From Desulfuromonas sp. DDH964 (GTDB lineage: Bacteria > Desulfobacterota > Desulfuromonadia > Desulfuromonadales > DDH964): a stretch of DNA of 64,000 nt. Position 1 is the first letter of the stretch, and each line of letters begins with the position of its first letter. Positions 8,068 through 16,803 of the stretch are shown piece by piece. Location of the stretch: the NCBI RefSeq assembly GCF_001611275.1, contig NZ_CP015080.1, positions 248,001-312,000 on the forward strand, written 5' to 3'. The notes below the pieces were generated by a model that was given only the letters and a program-made list of their open reading frames with translations, was not told where the DNA came from and made no database searches. A program made the position numbers and the translations under genes.

Positions 8068-9574
8068 CCGCACAACCATGGGCGCAGCCCTTTCCGGGCT
8101 GTTGCTTGCGCTGGCCTTTCCTCGGATAGACATGGAGAGTCTCGCCTGGTTCGCCCTGGTGCCACTCTTTTTGGTCATGGAAAGGCGGCCGTACCGGAGC
8201 GGATTCGTTGCGGGGGCGGTCTTTTTCGGGGTGATCCTCTACTGGCTGAACATCGCCATGACCACTTACGGCCGGATGCATCCGATCTTTTCCTTCGCCG
8301 CCTATCTGCTGTTGGTGCTGTATCTGTCCCTTTTCTGGGGCGCCGCCACCTGGGCGGCCTGCCGATTGAAAAACAAACTCGACTACCCGCTGCCACTGAC
8401 CCTGCCCGTGCTGTGGACGGCTCTGGAGTTTCTGCGCTCGTTTCTTTTCACCGGCTTTCCCTGGGCCACCCTCGGCTATTCCCAACAGAACCATCTGGTC
8501 CTCATCCAGTCGGCGGATCTTTTCGGGGTTTACGGGATCAGTTTTCTGCTGGTTCTTTGCAACGCCACCCTGGCTGGTGCTGCTGCGGCTTGCAAAAACG
8601 GTAAGAAGCTCTCATCCCCCAGGAGGGCGGTGGCTTGCACGCTGGTTCTTTTTCTTCTGAACTGGGGGTACGGACAGCTGTGCCTTAAAAACAACCCGGA
8701 GGCCAGGGAGGATACGATCACCGTGGCTCTGGCCCAGGGCAACATCGATCAGTCCCTCAAATGGAACCCGGCCTACCGAACCGAGACTGTCGACATCTAC
8801 GAAGAGCTCTCACTGGGCGCAGCACAGAGCAAAGATACGGATCTTGTTATCTGGCCAGAGAGTGCCACGCCCTTTTATTTTCAGAAAGAGAGTCTTCTTA
8901 CCGAAAAAGTACGGGGCACCGCCCGCGAAACGGGCGCCCATCTCCTCTTTGGCAGTCCGGCCGTTGAACAGGTCGATGGCCGGCAAAGATATCTGAACAG
9001 CGCCTTTCTTCTTTCTCCGTCCGGAGAGAACCTCGGGCGCAGCGATAAGATCCATCTCGTGCCCTTCGGTGAATATGTGCCGCTGAAATCGCTTTTCCCC
9101 TTCCTCGACAAGCTGGTGGCGGGGATCGGGGATTTCTCTCCCGGCACGGTCAACCCCTTGTCCATGAACGATCATCAGATCGGGGTACTGGTGTGCTTCG
9201 AGGGGATTTTCCCTGAACTGGCCCGCAATTATGTGCGAAAGGGGAGCGATCTATTGGTCAACATCACCAATGACGCCTGGTTCGGGCGCTCCTCGGCACC
9301 GGATCAGCACCTGGCCATGACCCGTTTCCGGGCCATCGAAAACCGGATCTGGGTGGCCCGGGCCGCCAATACAGGGATCTCGGCCTTTATCACCCCTTCC
9401 GGCCGGGTACAGGGGAAAACGGCGGTGTTTGAGGAGGCGGTGACCGCGGCCCGGGCCGGCCTGGGGGCGGGAAACAGCCTCTATACACGTTTCGGCGATG
9501 TTTTCCCCGGACTTTTTCTGACCATCAGTCTCTTCTGGTTGGTCCGTTCTCGCAAGCCTTTCGGGGCAGGTTGA
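8048..9574 (+). CDS. lnt: Apolipoprotein N-acyltransferase
   Basis: Inner-membrane enzyme that adds the third acyl chain to lipoproteins. The N-terminal half has about six membrane helices with the conserved FTGFPWATLGYSQ block. The C-terminal half is a periplasmic CN-hydrolase domain with the catalytic triad visible as E271 (WPESATP), K334 (SDKIHLVPFGEY) and C383 (LVCFEGIFPE). Length of 508 aa is typical. It follows the ccdA remnant and ends the plus-strand run. With LspA upstream, the cluster holds two of the three lipoprotein maturation steps; no lgt is present here. Confidence 0.95.
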   Translation: MSRFLSDRTTMGAALSGLLLALAFPRIDMESLAWFALVPLFLVMERRPYRSGFVAGAVFFGVILYWLNIAMTTYGRMHPIFSFAAYLLLVLYLSLFWGAATWAACRLKNKLDYPLPLTLPVLWTALEFLRSFLFTGFPWATLGYSQQNHLVLIQSADLFGVYGISFLLVLCNATLAGAAAACKNGKKLSSPRRAVACTLVLFLLNWGYGQLCLKNNPEAREDTITVALAQGNIDQSLKWNPAYRTETVDIYEELSLGAAQSKDTDLVIWPESATPFYFQKESLLTEKVRGTARETGAHLLFGSPAVEQVDGRQRYLNSAFLLSPSGENLGRSDKIHLVPFGEYVPLKSLFPFLDKLVAGIGDFSPGTVNPLSMNDHQIGVLVCFEGIFPELARNYVRKGSDLLVNITNDAWFGRSSAPDQHLAMTRFRAIENRIWVARAANTGISAFITPSGRVQGKTAVFEEAVTAARAGLGAGNSLYTRFGDVFPGLFLTISLFWLVRSRKPFGAG

Positions 9575-9712
9575 CGTAGCAGAGGCACCGGAGATCGACA
9601 ATGATGATCTCGGTGTCACCTATGCGGTACTTTTCCTCGACTTGAGAGTAGGACTGAAGCGCAGGGCGCATAGAGTCAGTTTTGTTTCTGCCCGAATTTA
9701 AAAGGGATGCCG

Positions 9713-9747
9713 GCGAAGAGTCGGAGGTCCGGCCTCCGACTCTTCGC
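9713..9747. terminator. Strong inverted repeat between convergent genes
   Basis: A perfect 15-bp inverted repeat (9713–9727 with 9733–9747, 5-base loop) lies between lnt and the convergent cysteine synthase gene. There is no long T run on either side, so it may act as a bidirectional terminator or transcript stabiliser. Confidence 0.6.
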
Positions 9748-9766
9748 GCCCAGATCAAAGATAGAA

Positions 9767-11395
9767 TCAGACAACCCCTTCGAACAGTGGGCTCGAGAGA
9801 TAGCGCTCGCCCGAGTCGGGCAGGATAACCACTATTTTTTTGTTCTTGAACTCGGGCTGCGCGGCCAGGCGGACGGCCACCGCCGCCGCCGCGCCGCAGG
9901 AGATGCCGGAGAGGATGCCCTCTTCCTTGGCCAGGCGCCGGGCGTAGTCGATGGCCTCGTCGTTACTGATCTGCTCCACCCGGTCGACCATCGACAGGTC
10001 GAGGGTCTCGGGGATGAAGCCGGCGCCGATCCCCTGGATCTTGTGCGGTCCGGGATGCAGTATCTCGCCGGACAGCTTCTGGCTGATGACCGGGCTGTCG
10101 GCGGGCTCCACCGCCACCGAGAGGATTTGCTTGCCCTTGGTTTGCTTGATATAGCGGGACACGCCGGTGATGGTGCCGCCGGTGCCCACCCCGGAGATCA
10201 GCACATCAATCTCGCCGCCGGTATCTTCCCAGATTTCGGGGCCGGTGGTCCGTTCGTGGATCGCCGGGTTCGCCGGATTCTTGAACTGGTGCAGCAGCAC
10301 GTAGCGGCTCGGATCGGAGGCGGCCAACTCCTCGGCCGCGGTGACGGCACCGGTCATCCCCTTTGCGCCAGGGGTAAGGATCAGGTTGGCGCCGAAGGCC
10401 GCCAGCACCTTGCGTCGCTCGATGCTCATGGTCTCGGGCATGGTCAGGGTGATGGGGATTCCCCGTGCGGCCGCGACGAAGGCCAGGGCGATGCCGGTGT
10501 TGCCGCTGGTCGGCTCGACGATCTCCTTGCCGGGGCCGAGCAGCCCCTTCTGTTCGGCGTCCCAGACCATCGAGGCGCCAATGCGGCACTTGACCGAGTA
10601 AGCGGGGTTGCGCCCCTCGATCTTACCGAGGACGGTGGCACCTTCTGGGACGATGCGGTTCAGGCTCACCAAAGGGGTGCGGCCGACGGAAAGTGAATTG
10701 TCAGTGTAAATAGGGGTCACAGCGTGGGTCACAGCGTGGTTCCTTTCTTTAATCCTTATTGGTTGGGCGGCGTCCTTGGTGGCCGTTGCCGTCATTAGCC
10801 CCCACAACCAGTTGATCCTGTAGCGTTCAATGTCAACGCTCGCAAAGCCCGCTTCCATGAAGAGATCCCGGCATTCCTTGGAGCCATATGTTTGGAAATG
10901 TGCGCGACTGAAAGCGCGGAGAAAAATGTCACAGACCTGGCACGCAAGATAATCGTCGCACCAGTCGGTGATGACGACTCTACCCGAAGGTTTCGATACC
11001 CGAAACATTTCTCGGAGGGCCGCAACCGGGTGCTGAATGAAGTGAAAGACGTTCGTTGAAACTACAACATCAAACGCTGCGTCGCCAAAGGGCAGAGTCT
11101 CGGCGTAAGCCTGCTCCAGGTCAATGGCTGCCCCGAGCCTGTGGCGGGCCAGTGTAAGCATATCTCCCGACAGATCGACTCCCGCGAGCCGGGCTCGCGG
11201 TGCCGCACGAGACAGCGCCTTCAGCAGTGCTCCCGTTCCGCATCCGACATCCAGAACGCGATCTTCGGGCGCCACGTGAAGTCGCCCCATAGTCTCCCGG
11301 ATCGAGGCCTCGACATAGAACTTCCAGCGGGCGTCGTACGAAGAGGCGATCCTGGAGTATTCTCGCCGGAGTGGTTCGTATTCGTTCTGGTTCAA
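9767..11395 (-). CDS. cysK: SAM-dependent methyltransferase fused in frame to cysteine synthase
   Basis: A single open frame of 542 aa. Residues 1–210 are a class I methyltransferase with the SAM-binding [12 protein letters not shown]. Residues about 226–542 are a complete PLP-dependent O-acetylserine sulfhydrylase with Lys269 ([10 protein letters not shown]), [11 protein letters not shown] and [14 protein letters not shown]. CysK proteins usually begin at the residue here read as Val (GTG) in [10 protein letters not shown], and AAAGGAA (10740–10746) lies 7 bases before an in-frame GTG at 10732. The cysteine synthase may therefore also be made alone. The fused frame starts at a TTG. The methyltransferase lacks its own stop, which suggests a recent fusion by stop loss. 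Cysteine supply fits the thiol and metal context. Confidence 0.85.
   Translation of the reverse strand: MNQNEYEPLRREYSRIASSYDARWKFYVEASIRETMGRLHVAPEDRVLDVGCGTGALLKALSRAAPRARLAGVDLSGDMLTLARHRLGAAIDLEQAYAETLPFGDAAFDVVVSTNVFHFIQHPVAALREMFRVSKPSGRVVITDWCDDYLACQVCDIFLRAFSRAHFQTYGSKECRDLFMEAGFASVDIERYRINWLWGLMTATATKDAAQPIRIKERNHAVTHAVTPIYTDNSLSVGRTPLVSLNRIVPEGATVLGKIEGRNPAYSVKCRIGASMVWDAEQKGLLGPGKEIVEPTSGNTGIALAFVAAARGIPITLTMPETMSIERRKVLAAFGANLILTPGAKGMTGAVTAAEELAASDPSRYVLLHQFKNPANPAIHERTTGPEIWEDTGGEIDVLISGVGTGGTITGVSRYIKQTKGKQILSVAVEPADSPVISQKLSGEILHPGPHKIQGIGAGFIPETLDLSMVDRVEQISNDEAIDYARRLAKEEGILSGISCGAAAAVAVRLAAQPEFKNKKIVVILPDSGERYLSSPLFEGVV
10718..10746 (-). promoter_or_regulatory. Internal ribosome binding site for cysteine synthase
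   Basis: AAAGGAA at 10746–10740 (minus strand) precedes two in-frame GTG codons at 10732 and 10720. These lie inside a short direct repeat GTGACCCACGCT/GTGACCC. Initiation at 10732 gives a 321-aa CysK of normal size with its PLP lysine at position 48. Confidence 0.5.
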
Positions 11396-11465
11396 CCTCG
11401 ACTGCTCCGTTCAAGCGTCCGCCCAACGCTCATGCTGGCCGGTGGCGTAGGATGGCGCGGCCGGA

Positions 11466-11723
11466 TCATCCCTGCAGCTCCCGTTTCATTCGTTCGAACT
11501 CCTCGCGATCGATCTCGCCTGCAGCGTAGCGATGCTTCAAAACCTCCAGCGGCGAAGAGGAGGATGGTGGTGCGGTTCTTTTCTTGCTGAACACTGCCTG
11601 AAACAACCAGACGGCCAAAAAAATCATCACTATCCAGAAGGCAAGGTTGACAAACATGCCCCAGGGTCCGTGAAAATAGCTGCCGGGACCGCACAGCCAG
11701 CTCTCGCTCCAAAATCTCATCAT
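11466..11723 (-). CDS. Small membrane protein with C-terminal SHOCT domain
   Basis: An 85-aa protein. The N-terminus is aromatic and Gly-rich, then one membrane helix (about residues 24–45), a Ser-rich linker, and the SHOCT motif LEVLKHRYAAGEIDREEFERM at the C-terminus (positions about 59–79). SHOCT is a short oligomerisation motif of unknown specific function. Two shorter relatives lie at 29073 and 30935. It ends the minus-strand run that begins at 13834. Confidence 0.8.
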   Translation of the reverse strand: MMRFWSESWLCGPGSYFHGPWGMFVNLAFWIVMIFLAVWLFQAVFSKKRTAPPSSSSPLEVLKHRYAAGEIDREEFERMKRELQG

Positions 11724-11780
11724 GGTCCAGATTCCTTTACTTCCCCGGCCGTAAGCCGAGAGATAGACCGTCGAACTTTT

Positions 11781-12167
11781 TCATAAGCTGTCGATGACCT
11801 GCCGCAGTTTACCCCGTACCTGGATCGCGATATCGGCCAGATCGGCGTTGTCGATCGCCTGCATCGTGGCGATGGGATCGACCGCCGCGACCTCGACACG
11901 GCCATCCTCATATTCCTGGACGATGACGTTGCAGGGAAGCATGACGCCGATGTGGGCCTCGGCCTGCAGCGCCCGGTAAGCAAAAGGCGGATTACAGGCG
12001 CCGAGAATGCGGTATTGTCTGAAATCGACGTCAAGTTTCTTCTTCAGGGTCGCCTGCACATCGATCTCGGTCAGGATGCCGAACCCTTCTTTACCGAGCT
12101 CTTCCGTGACTCTGGCGATCGCCTGATCGAAAGATCCGGCAACCGTTTTGCTGATAACGTAGCTCAT
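11781..12167 (-). CDS. DUF302 family protein
   Basis: A 128-aa protein with the DUF302 pattern: an N-terminal ISKTVAGSFDQAIARV strand-helix, the FGILTEIDVQATLKKKL block, the ILGACNPPFAYRAL core and LPCNVIVQEY. ATG at 12167 has GGAGAGG six bases upstream. An upstream open extension to 12275 lacks similarity and is not used. DUF302 proteins often occur near sulfur and metal genes, and their function is unknown. A DsrE-like protein lies upstream in the same run. Confidence 0.88.
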   Translation of the reverse strand: MSYVISKTVAGSFDQAIARVTEELGKEGFGILTEIDVQATLKKKLDVDFRQYRILGACNPPFAYRALQAEAHIGVMLPCNVIVQEYEDGRVEVAAVDPIATMQAIDNADLADIAIQVRGKLRQVIDSL

Positions 12168-12255
12168 TTTGTTCCTCTCCTTTACTGAGGATTGCGGCGG
12201 AGCGTCCGGGTTGTGAGTTGTCCGCGCGCTCCACACAAAACCTGACCTCTCGTGC

Positions 12256-12762
12256 TCAAATGGCCACCATGGCATACCCTTTGTTCTGGTAGGCGATGAG
12301 GGAAACCAGGCTGTTGCCGACTTTCTTGATCCCGGGCAGCAGCTCGGTGTCTTCCATGCCGACCAGGCTAAGGGCCAGGGAGCAGATTTCCATCTGAACG
12401 CCGGCTTTTTTCAACTCGATGATGTTCCAGGAAATCTTATCCATGATCTCTTCCTTGTACTCATTCACCTCAGGGACCTCTTTCATGTCGGCCAGACAGA
12501 CCACCGAGGCTCCCCGGAAGGTCACGACGATATCGGGCCGCACACCCTGTCGGGTCAGATTCTCGCTGGCATTTCTGATCGCGGTCAAGGCCCGCAACAG
12601 CTTTTGCGGATCATCCTTTTTGACATCGAACACCACCTTGGCGGCGGTCATTCCCTGAAGCGCCTCCCGGTCATCGACGGCAAAGCCCGGTCCGGCAGAA
12701 ACCACCAGGAACAAACCGGCCAGCATCAAACTAAAAAGGTTGCTAAAGCGTGTGTTTTTCAT
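12256..12762 (-). CDS. Exported DsrE-family protein
   Basis: A 168-aa protein with a signal peptide (residues 1–28, ending GFAV) followed by a DsrE/TusD-like fold: VVFDVKKDDPQKLLRALTAI, a VVTFRGASVVCLAD strand carrying a Cys, and the GVQMEICSLAL helix with a second Cys. Relatives act in sulfur transfer, but the exported version has no assigned role. ATG at 12762 has GAGGAG upstream and is chosen over the longer frame to 12822. Confidence 0.82.
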   Translation of the reverse strand: MKNTRFSNLFSLMLAGLFLVVSAGPGFAVDDREALQGMTAAKVVFDVKKDDPQKLLRALTAIRNASENLTRQGVRPDIVVTFRGASVVCLADMKEVPEVNEYKEEIMDKISWNIIELKKAGVQMEICSLALSLVGMEDTELLPGIKKVGNSLVSLIAYQNKGYAMVAI

Positions 12763-12809
12763 GGCTGCAACTCCTCTTTCAGCGTTATAGGTCACCTTCA
12801 TCAAAACAG

Positions 12810-13310
12810 TTACCAGCAACAAGAGCCATAATTTCCGCCGGGCATGCTACGGCTTCTCATCATGTAACCGTCCCGCCTCATGCCGTGTCTCCCGTAACCG
12901 TGATCACAACCCTGGTAGTCGCAGGCAAACCAAGAACCGTATCCGCCGCCGGTGATCCGGCTTACCTCCAAATTAGCCTGGTCCAGCTTGGTCCAGTAGG
13001 CACGTTCCAGATTGTAGAGCTCGCCCTCGATGGCGTTGAGCCGGCCCACTGTCGTTGCGTCGTCGCTGCGGGCCGCGATCAACTCGGCCTGCTTGGCGTT
13101 GAGTTTCTGCTGCAACTCCTGCAGTTGCGGCTGATACGTGCTTTGGATTTCATCGACCTTTTTCTGCTGCTCGGCGGTCAGGGCCTGCCTGCCGGTCGCC
13201 GATCCCATTCCGTAGCCTGACCAGCCGTCCATCCAGGCAAAGGCCGGGGTCGTCAAGGCCACCATGGCCAGTATTGCCGTTGCTGCAATCAATTTACGAT
13301 TGTTCTTCAT
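12810..13310 (-). CDS. ZraP/Spy-like periplasmic metal-binding chaperone
   Basis: A 166-aa exported protein whose signal peptide ends AFAW. The middle (about residues 42–115) is a long amphipathic helix pair with EQQKKVDEIQSTYQPQLQEL and the NAKQAELIAA turn, characteristic of the CpxP/Spy/ZraP heavy-metal-sensor fold. The C-terminus is rich in Cys, His, Gly and Met (CDYQGCDHGYGRHGMR), a likely metal-binding tail. A ZraS/ZraR-like pair lies at 16804–20477, so this may be the matching periplasmic sink. It overlaps the upstream zinc-ribbon gene by ATGA. Confidence 0.82.
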   Translation of the reverse strand: MKNNRKLIAATAILAMVALTTPAFAWMDGWSGYGMGSATGRQALTAEQQKKVDEIQSTYQPQLQELQQKLNAKQAELIAARSDDATTVGRLNAIEGELYNLERAYWTKLDQANLEVSRITGGGYGSWFACDYQGCDHGYGRHGMRRDGYMMRSRSMPGGNYGSCCW

Positions 13311-13666
13311 AGCACTCTCCTTTCCGATTCATGGGGTTGTTGATCCGTTGTCATTGTGGTTATCGGTTGTTTCACTTCGGCCTTCAGGGCCGCGTTGCAA
13401 AAGGGACAGTAGTCCCAGGCCTGGTCCACCACCCGGCTGCAACCGGGACAGTTGCTCTTGAGTGTATCCCCGCAGTGAGGACAGCGAAAATAGACCTCCT
13501 GCACCGAACCTCCGCATCTGGGACAAGCCTTGGGTGCGAGCCCGCTCGCTGGGGTTCGCCGGCTTAGGAGCCAGGCAGCTCCGCCAAGCAGGGCCAGCAG
13601 GAACAGTCCCGGAACGATCCAGCCGCTAAAAAACCAGCCGTTGCTCCAACCAGATCCGCAAAACAT
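13307..13666 (-). CDS. Membrane protein with double zinc-ribbon domain
   Basis: A 119-aa protein. One N-terminal membrane helix (about residues 14–35) is followed by paired zinc-ribbon knuckles CPRCGGSVQ, CPHCGDTLKSNCPGC and CPFCNAALK, eight cysteines in four CxxC pairs. This resembles DZANK-type modules. Its stop overlaps the ZraP-like start (ATGA), which implies co-translation. Function is unknown; zinc binding is expected. Confidence 0.78.
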   Translation of the reverse strand: MFCGSGWSNGWFFSGWIVPGLFLLALLGGAAWLLSRRTPASGLAPKACPRCGGSVQEVYFRCPHCGDTLKSNCPGCSRVVDQAWDYCPFCNAALKAEVKQPITTMTTDQQPHESERRVL

Positions 13667-13678
13667 GGCCGTTCCCTC

Positions 13679-13834
13679 TCAGTATCCCGGGTGACCGCAG
13701 CCGGCATAATGGCTGTGGGACTGGCTCTGCCCGTGGGTGTGCCCATCCCCATCCCAGCAGCCCCAATGGCCGCAGCCTGAGAGAACCAAAGTTCCTCCGA
13801 CCAGAGCAACCAGCAGCAGAATCCTCTTTTTCAT
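13679..13834 (-). CDS. Small His-rich lipoprotein
   Basis: A 51-aa ORF too short for a usual length cut-off but well supported. GAGGAGG lies five bases before ATG, and residues 1–21 form a lipoprotein signal ending LVLSGC. The mature peptide of about 31 residues has seven His and further Cys residues (WGCWDGDGHTHGQSQSHSH). It is the first gene of the run 13834–11466 and ends 13 bases before the zinc-ribbon gene. A metal-binding outer- or inner-membrane-anchored peptide is likely. It would need LspA, two copies of which are in the window. Confidence 0.75.
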   Translation of the reverse strand: MKKRILLLVALVGGTLVLSGCGHWGCWDGDGHTHGQSQSHSHYAGCGHPGY

Positions 13835-14011
13835 GGCGACCTCCTCAATGTTCGATTCGTTGCCGAACTAGAATGGCAAGGAGGGTGCCAGGACCCAGGG
13901 CAGGGTGCCAAGATCCTGAAATACAACAGGAAGTTAGCCTCCTCGAGTATTCGTGCAGGCTGTTGACCGAAAAATTTTTAGACAGCTTGCCATCCCGGAT
14001 TCGTGTCTTTT

Positions 14012-14075
14012 GTCAAAATTTTTGACAACTCAATAGAGGCAAAGTGCTTGACAGGGTGGGGAATACCAGTATAAA
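14012..14075 (+). promoter_or_regulatory. Operator-like palindrome and sigma70 promoter for the ABC exporter operon
   Basis: The 321-base gap 13835–14155 separates divergent operons. It holds GTCAAAA-N-TTTTGAC at 14012–14026 and, just downstream, TTGACA (14048–14053), 16 bases, TATAAA (14070–14075). The last gene of the operon is a CadC-like repressor, so the palindrome is a plausible binding site. I saw no further gene in this gap. Confidence 0.55.
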
Positions 14076-14155
14076 CATTTTCGAAAACAAGAAAATATAT
14101 AGAGCAGGATATCGGTCCCGTAGAAGCTACAAGAAGCCACAGAGGAGGAAACACC

Positions 14156-15313
14156 TTGAACCATTTCAAGCTGACCTGGAAAAACATCGTCCGCCGCAAG
14201 AGCCGCTTTTTCTTTACCCTCTCCGCGATCGCCGTGGGTATCGCCTCTCTGGTGACGCTGCTGTCATTAGGCACGGGGCTGGAAACGGAGATCCGCAAGC
14301 AAGCGGATGTTCTGGGCGCGAATCTGGTGGTTACACCCCGGGGCTGGTGCGCCTACGAACAGATTTCCGTCCTCACCGGGGAGACCTTGCCCGAAGCCAT
14401 TCCCAACGAGGATGTGGAAAAAATCGCCGCACTCGAAGGACTGACTGCTTTCCCCTACCTGACCCAACGCACCGCCCTCAGGAACCAGCCGGTCCCGCTG
14501 CTCGGGATTCTGCCGGCCGAGATGAAACAGTTCAAGGGCTGGCAGGTCGGTCAGGGACGCTACCTGCTGGATGATGCCAATGTGGTGATAGGTTCCGGTA
14601 TTGCCCGACAATTCGAACTGAAATCCGGAGACCAGCTTACGGTCAGGGGTCAGGAGTTCTCGATCAGCGGGGTTTTGCAGGAAGTCGGCAACAGCGATGA
14701 TCTGGCCATCTATATGGAGCTTGCCACCGTCCAGCAGCTTTATGCGGTAGGTGACAAGGTTTCCTTCATCGCGGTGAAGGTGGATGACATCACCCGGATC
14801 GACCAATACATTCTGGATATCCAGGAGGTCGCCAATGTTGCGGTCTCCTCCGACAAGCAGCTTCTCAAATCGGTACTGGCCATCGTCGGCAGCGTTGGCA
14901 GTGCGCTGCAGTTGATTGCGGCGGTCGCCATCCTGACCGCCTTTTTCGGCATCGTCAACACCATGATGACCGCCATTTACGAGCGCAGGCGGGAGATCGG
15001 CATTCTTCAGGCCATCGGCTCCAAGAAGAGGACCATCTTCTCCCTCTTCCTGTATGAATCGGCCTTCTATGGTCTGTTGGGCGGGATCGTCGGAGTCGTG
15101 GTCGGTTTTGTCTTCTCCTACTTCGCCGCCCCGTATATCGGTCAGAACGAATTTACCGCCTTTCTTGGCAGTGAGCAGAGCGTGCAGCTCTTCAGCGCCG
15201 GGATCACGCTAAAAGCCCTGACCTTCTCGATATTGGTTTCTGCCCTGGCCGGAGTCTACCCGGCGCGGCAGGCCTGCAAACTCAGCCCCGTGGAGGCCAT
15301 CAGCTATGAATAA
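14156..15313 (+). CDS. MacB/FtsX-family ABC transporter permease
   Basis: A 385-aa inner-membrane protein with a first helix near residues 20–42, a large periplasmic MacB_PCD-type domain, and three C-terminal helices with the FtsX fold (TAFFGIVNTMMTAIYERRREIGI, positions about 263–285). It pairs with the ATPase that overlaps its 3' end by 8 bases. The start is a TTG after GAGGAGG with 7-base spacing. Such exporters move lipoproteins, peptides or small molecules from the periplasmic face. Substrate is unknown, and the operon's CadC-like repressor suggests metal induction. Confidence 0.9.
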   Translation: MNHFKLTWKNIVRRKSRFFFTLSAIAVGIASLVTLLSLGTGLETEIRKQADVLGANLVVTPRGWCAYEQISVLTGETLPEAIPNEDVEKIAALEGLTAFPYLTQRTALRNQPVPLLGILPAEMKQFKGWQVGQGRYLLDDANVVIGSGIARQFELKSGDQLTVRGQEFSISGVLQEVGNSDDLAIYMELATVQQLYAVGDKVSFIAVKVDDITRIDQYILDIQEVANVAVSSDKQLLKSVLAIVGSVGSALQLIAAVAILTAFFGIVNTMMTAIYERRREIGILQAIGSKKRTIFSLFLYESAFYGLLGGIVGVVVGFVFSYFAAPYIGQNEFTAFLGSEQSVQLFSAGITLKALTFSILVSALAGVYPARQACKLSPVEAISYE

Positions 15314-16415
15314 CGCCATCATCCGTACCGAAAAGCTCTCCAAGATCTACGACACCGGATTTCGGACGATCGCCCTGCAGGACGTCGATCTGCAGATACC
15401 CAAAGGGAGCCTCTCCTGCATCATGGGACCATCAGGCCACGGCAAGAGCACCTTGCTGCATCTGATCGGCGGCCTAGACCGGCCGACCTCGGGAAAAGTT
15501 TTTCTCGATGATATGGAGCTGACCTCCGTCGATGGCAATCGCCTGGCGGAAATTCGCTCCAGGAAGATGGGCTTCGTGTTCCAATTCTTCAACCTGCTGC
15601 CCGTGCTGACCGCGTTGGAAAACGTCCAGGTCGCCATGATGTTGGCAGGAATATCGAAAAAGGAACAGGAAGAGCGGGCCACCGAGCTGCTCAACCTGGT
15701 GGGCCTTGAAGATAAACTGCAGTCTAAGCCGAACCAGCTCTCCGGCGGTCAGCGGCAGCGGGTGGCCATCGCCCGGGCACTAGCCAACGACCCTGAGATC
15801 CTGCTGATGGATGAACCGAGCGGCAACCTCGACAGCCGCTCGGAAGGGGAACTGCTAGAGAACATCCGCAAGATCAATGAACAGGGGAAAACCGTCGTCA
15901 TCGTCACCCATTCGGAGACCGTCGCCGCCATGGCGCAGGAGACCTTTTGCATCCGTGACGGGGAGCTGGCGGTCGACGGAGGAAATTCATACACACCAAC
16001 GAACGCGGAGGATAGAAACATGAGCGTATTTGGGAAGTGGGGCATAGTCGGATTGCTTGCGGTGTTGCTGGGCGCGGGCCTGACCCTGGGCATGGGGAGT
16101 CGGCCCGGGACCCCGGGCCAGGCAGGGGCACTGGATGTCAACAGCGTGGCTTCCGACCCCTCCGCCTATAAAGGCGCCATCAAGGTGAGAGGCGTCGTTG
16201 CCGACACCTCGCCTGCCGATTCCACCTTCGTCCTGATTGACATCCGGGAGTACAAGGCCTGCGGGGTCGTGACCTGCGCTTCCAAGTTCGTGCCGGTGCG
16301 CTATGCGGGACCCCCGCCAAAGGTGAAAGAGGAGCTGGTGGTCACGGGGGAGATGGTTCCCTCACCAAAGGGTTATGTCCTGGAAGGGAAAGAACTCCAA
16401 AGATTGGGGAAATAA
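15306..16415 (+). CDS. ABC ATPase (MacB/LolD type) with C-terminal membrane and OB-like extension
   Basis: Residues 1–225 are a complete LolD-like ATPase: Walker A GPSGHGKST, signature LSGGQRQRVAIARAL, Walker B LLMDEPSGNLD. The frame continues through about 20 linker residues into a membrane helix (about 245–265). A small domain of about 100 residues follows (VNSVASDPSAYKG, KVRGVVAD, VTCASKFVPVRYAGP), reminiscent of CcmE-like OB folds. An internal ATG at 16021 has GGAGG nine bases upstream, so the second part could also be made separately as a 131-aa protein. The last base pairs overlap the regulator start (TAATG). Confidence 0.85.
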   Translation: MNNAIIRTEKLSKIYDTGFRTIALQDVDLQIPKGSLSCIMGPSGHGKSTLLHLIGGLDRPTSGKVFLDDMELTSVDGNRLAEIRSRKMGFVFQFFNLLPVLTALENVQVAMMLAGISKKEQEERATELLNLVGLEDKLQSKPNQLSGGQRQRVAIARALANDPEILLMDEPSGNLDSRSEGELLENIRKINEQGKTVVIVTHSETVAAMAQETFCIRDGELAVDGGNSYTPTNAEDRNMSVFGKWGIVGLLAVLLGAGLTLGMGSRPGTPGQAGALDVNSVASDPSAYKGAIKVRGVVADTSPADSTFVLIDIREYKACGVVTCASKFVPVRYAGPPPKVKEELVVTGEMVPSPKGYVLEGKELQRLGK

Positions 16416-16789
16416 TGAAAACACAAGCTAAAGCCAACGCCGGCGAAGAGACCTGCAAGGTCGTCTGTTTTAACGAAGAGCTGATCAGTGAGATAAATGA
16501 TTCGATGATCGCCGCGGAGGAGCTGCGGGATCTGGCCGAGTTTTACAAGCTTCTCGGCAGTCCCGTCCGGCTGAAAATCATCTTCGCCCTGGGCAAGGGA
16601 GAGCTGTGCGTCTGCGATCTGGCCCACATCCTCGGCCTTTCCATGCCGGCGACCAGCCAACAGTTGAAACTGCTGCGCCAGCAGGGGATCCTCAACCATC
16701 GCAACGACGGGCGCATGGCCTATTATTCCCTGGCCAAACCCCGGTTATTTGAAGTGATCCAGGGGGATGTGGCGTTTGTTGCGAAATAG
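16415..16789 (+). CDS. CadC/SmtB-like ArsR-family metal-sensing repressor (1)
   Basis: A 124-aa winged-helix repressor. The N-terminal TCKVVCFNEE resembles the Cys-containing arm of CadC, and the recognition region has ELCVCDLAHILGLSMPATS with the CVC metal site. Together these predict thiolate coordination of Cd, Pb or Zn and metal-induced derepression. It is the last gene of the ABC exporter operon, overlapping it by one base, which fits autoregulation. It converges with the response regulator at 16804. Confidence 0.9.
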   Translation: MKTQAKANAGEETCKVVCFNEELISEINDSMIAAEELRDLAEFYKLLGSPVRLKIIFALGKGELCVCDLAHILGLSMPATSQQLKLLRQQGILNHRNDGRMAYYSLAKPRLFEVIQGDVAFVAK

Positions 16790-16803
16790 GCTCGGGTCGG
16801 TAG

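Noticed and set aside
9707..10696. 329-aa plus-strand frame across the cysteine synthase
   Set aside because: Antisense of CysK motifs, no similarity, His/Gly/Asp-biased composition typical of shadow frames.
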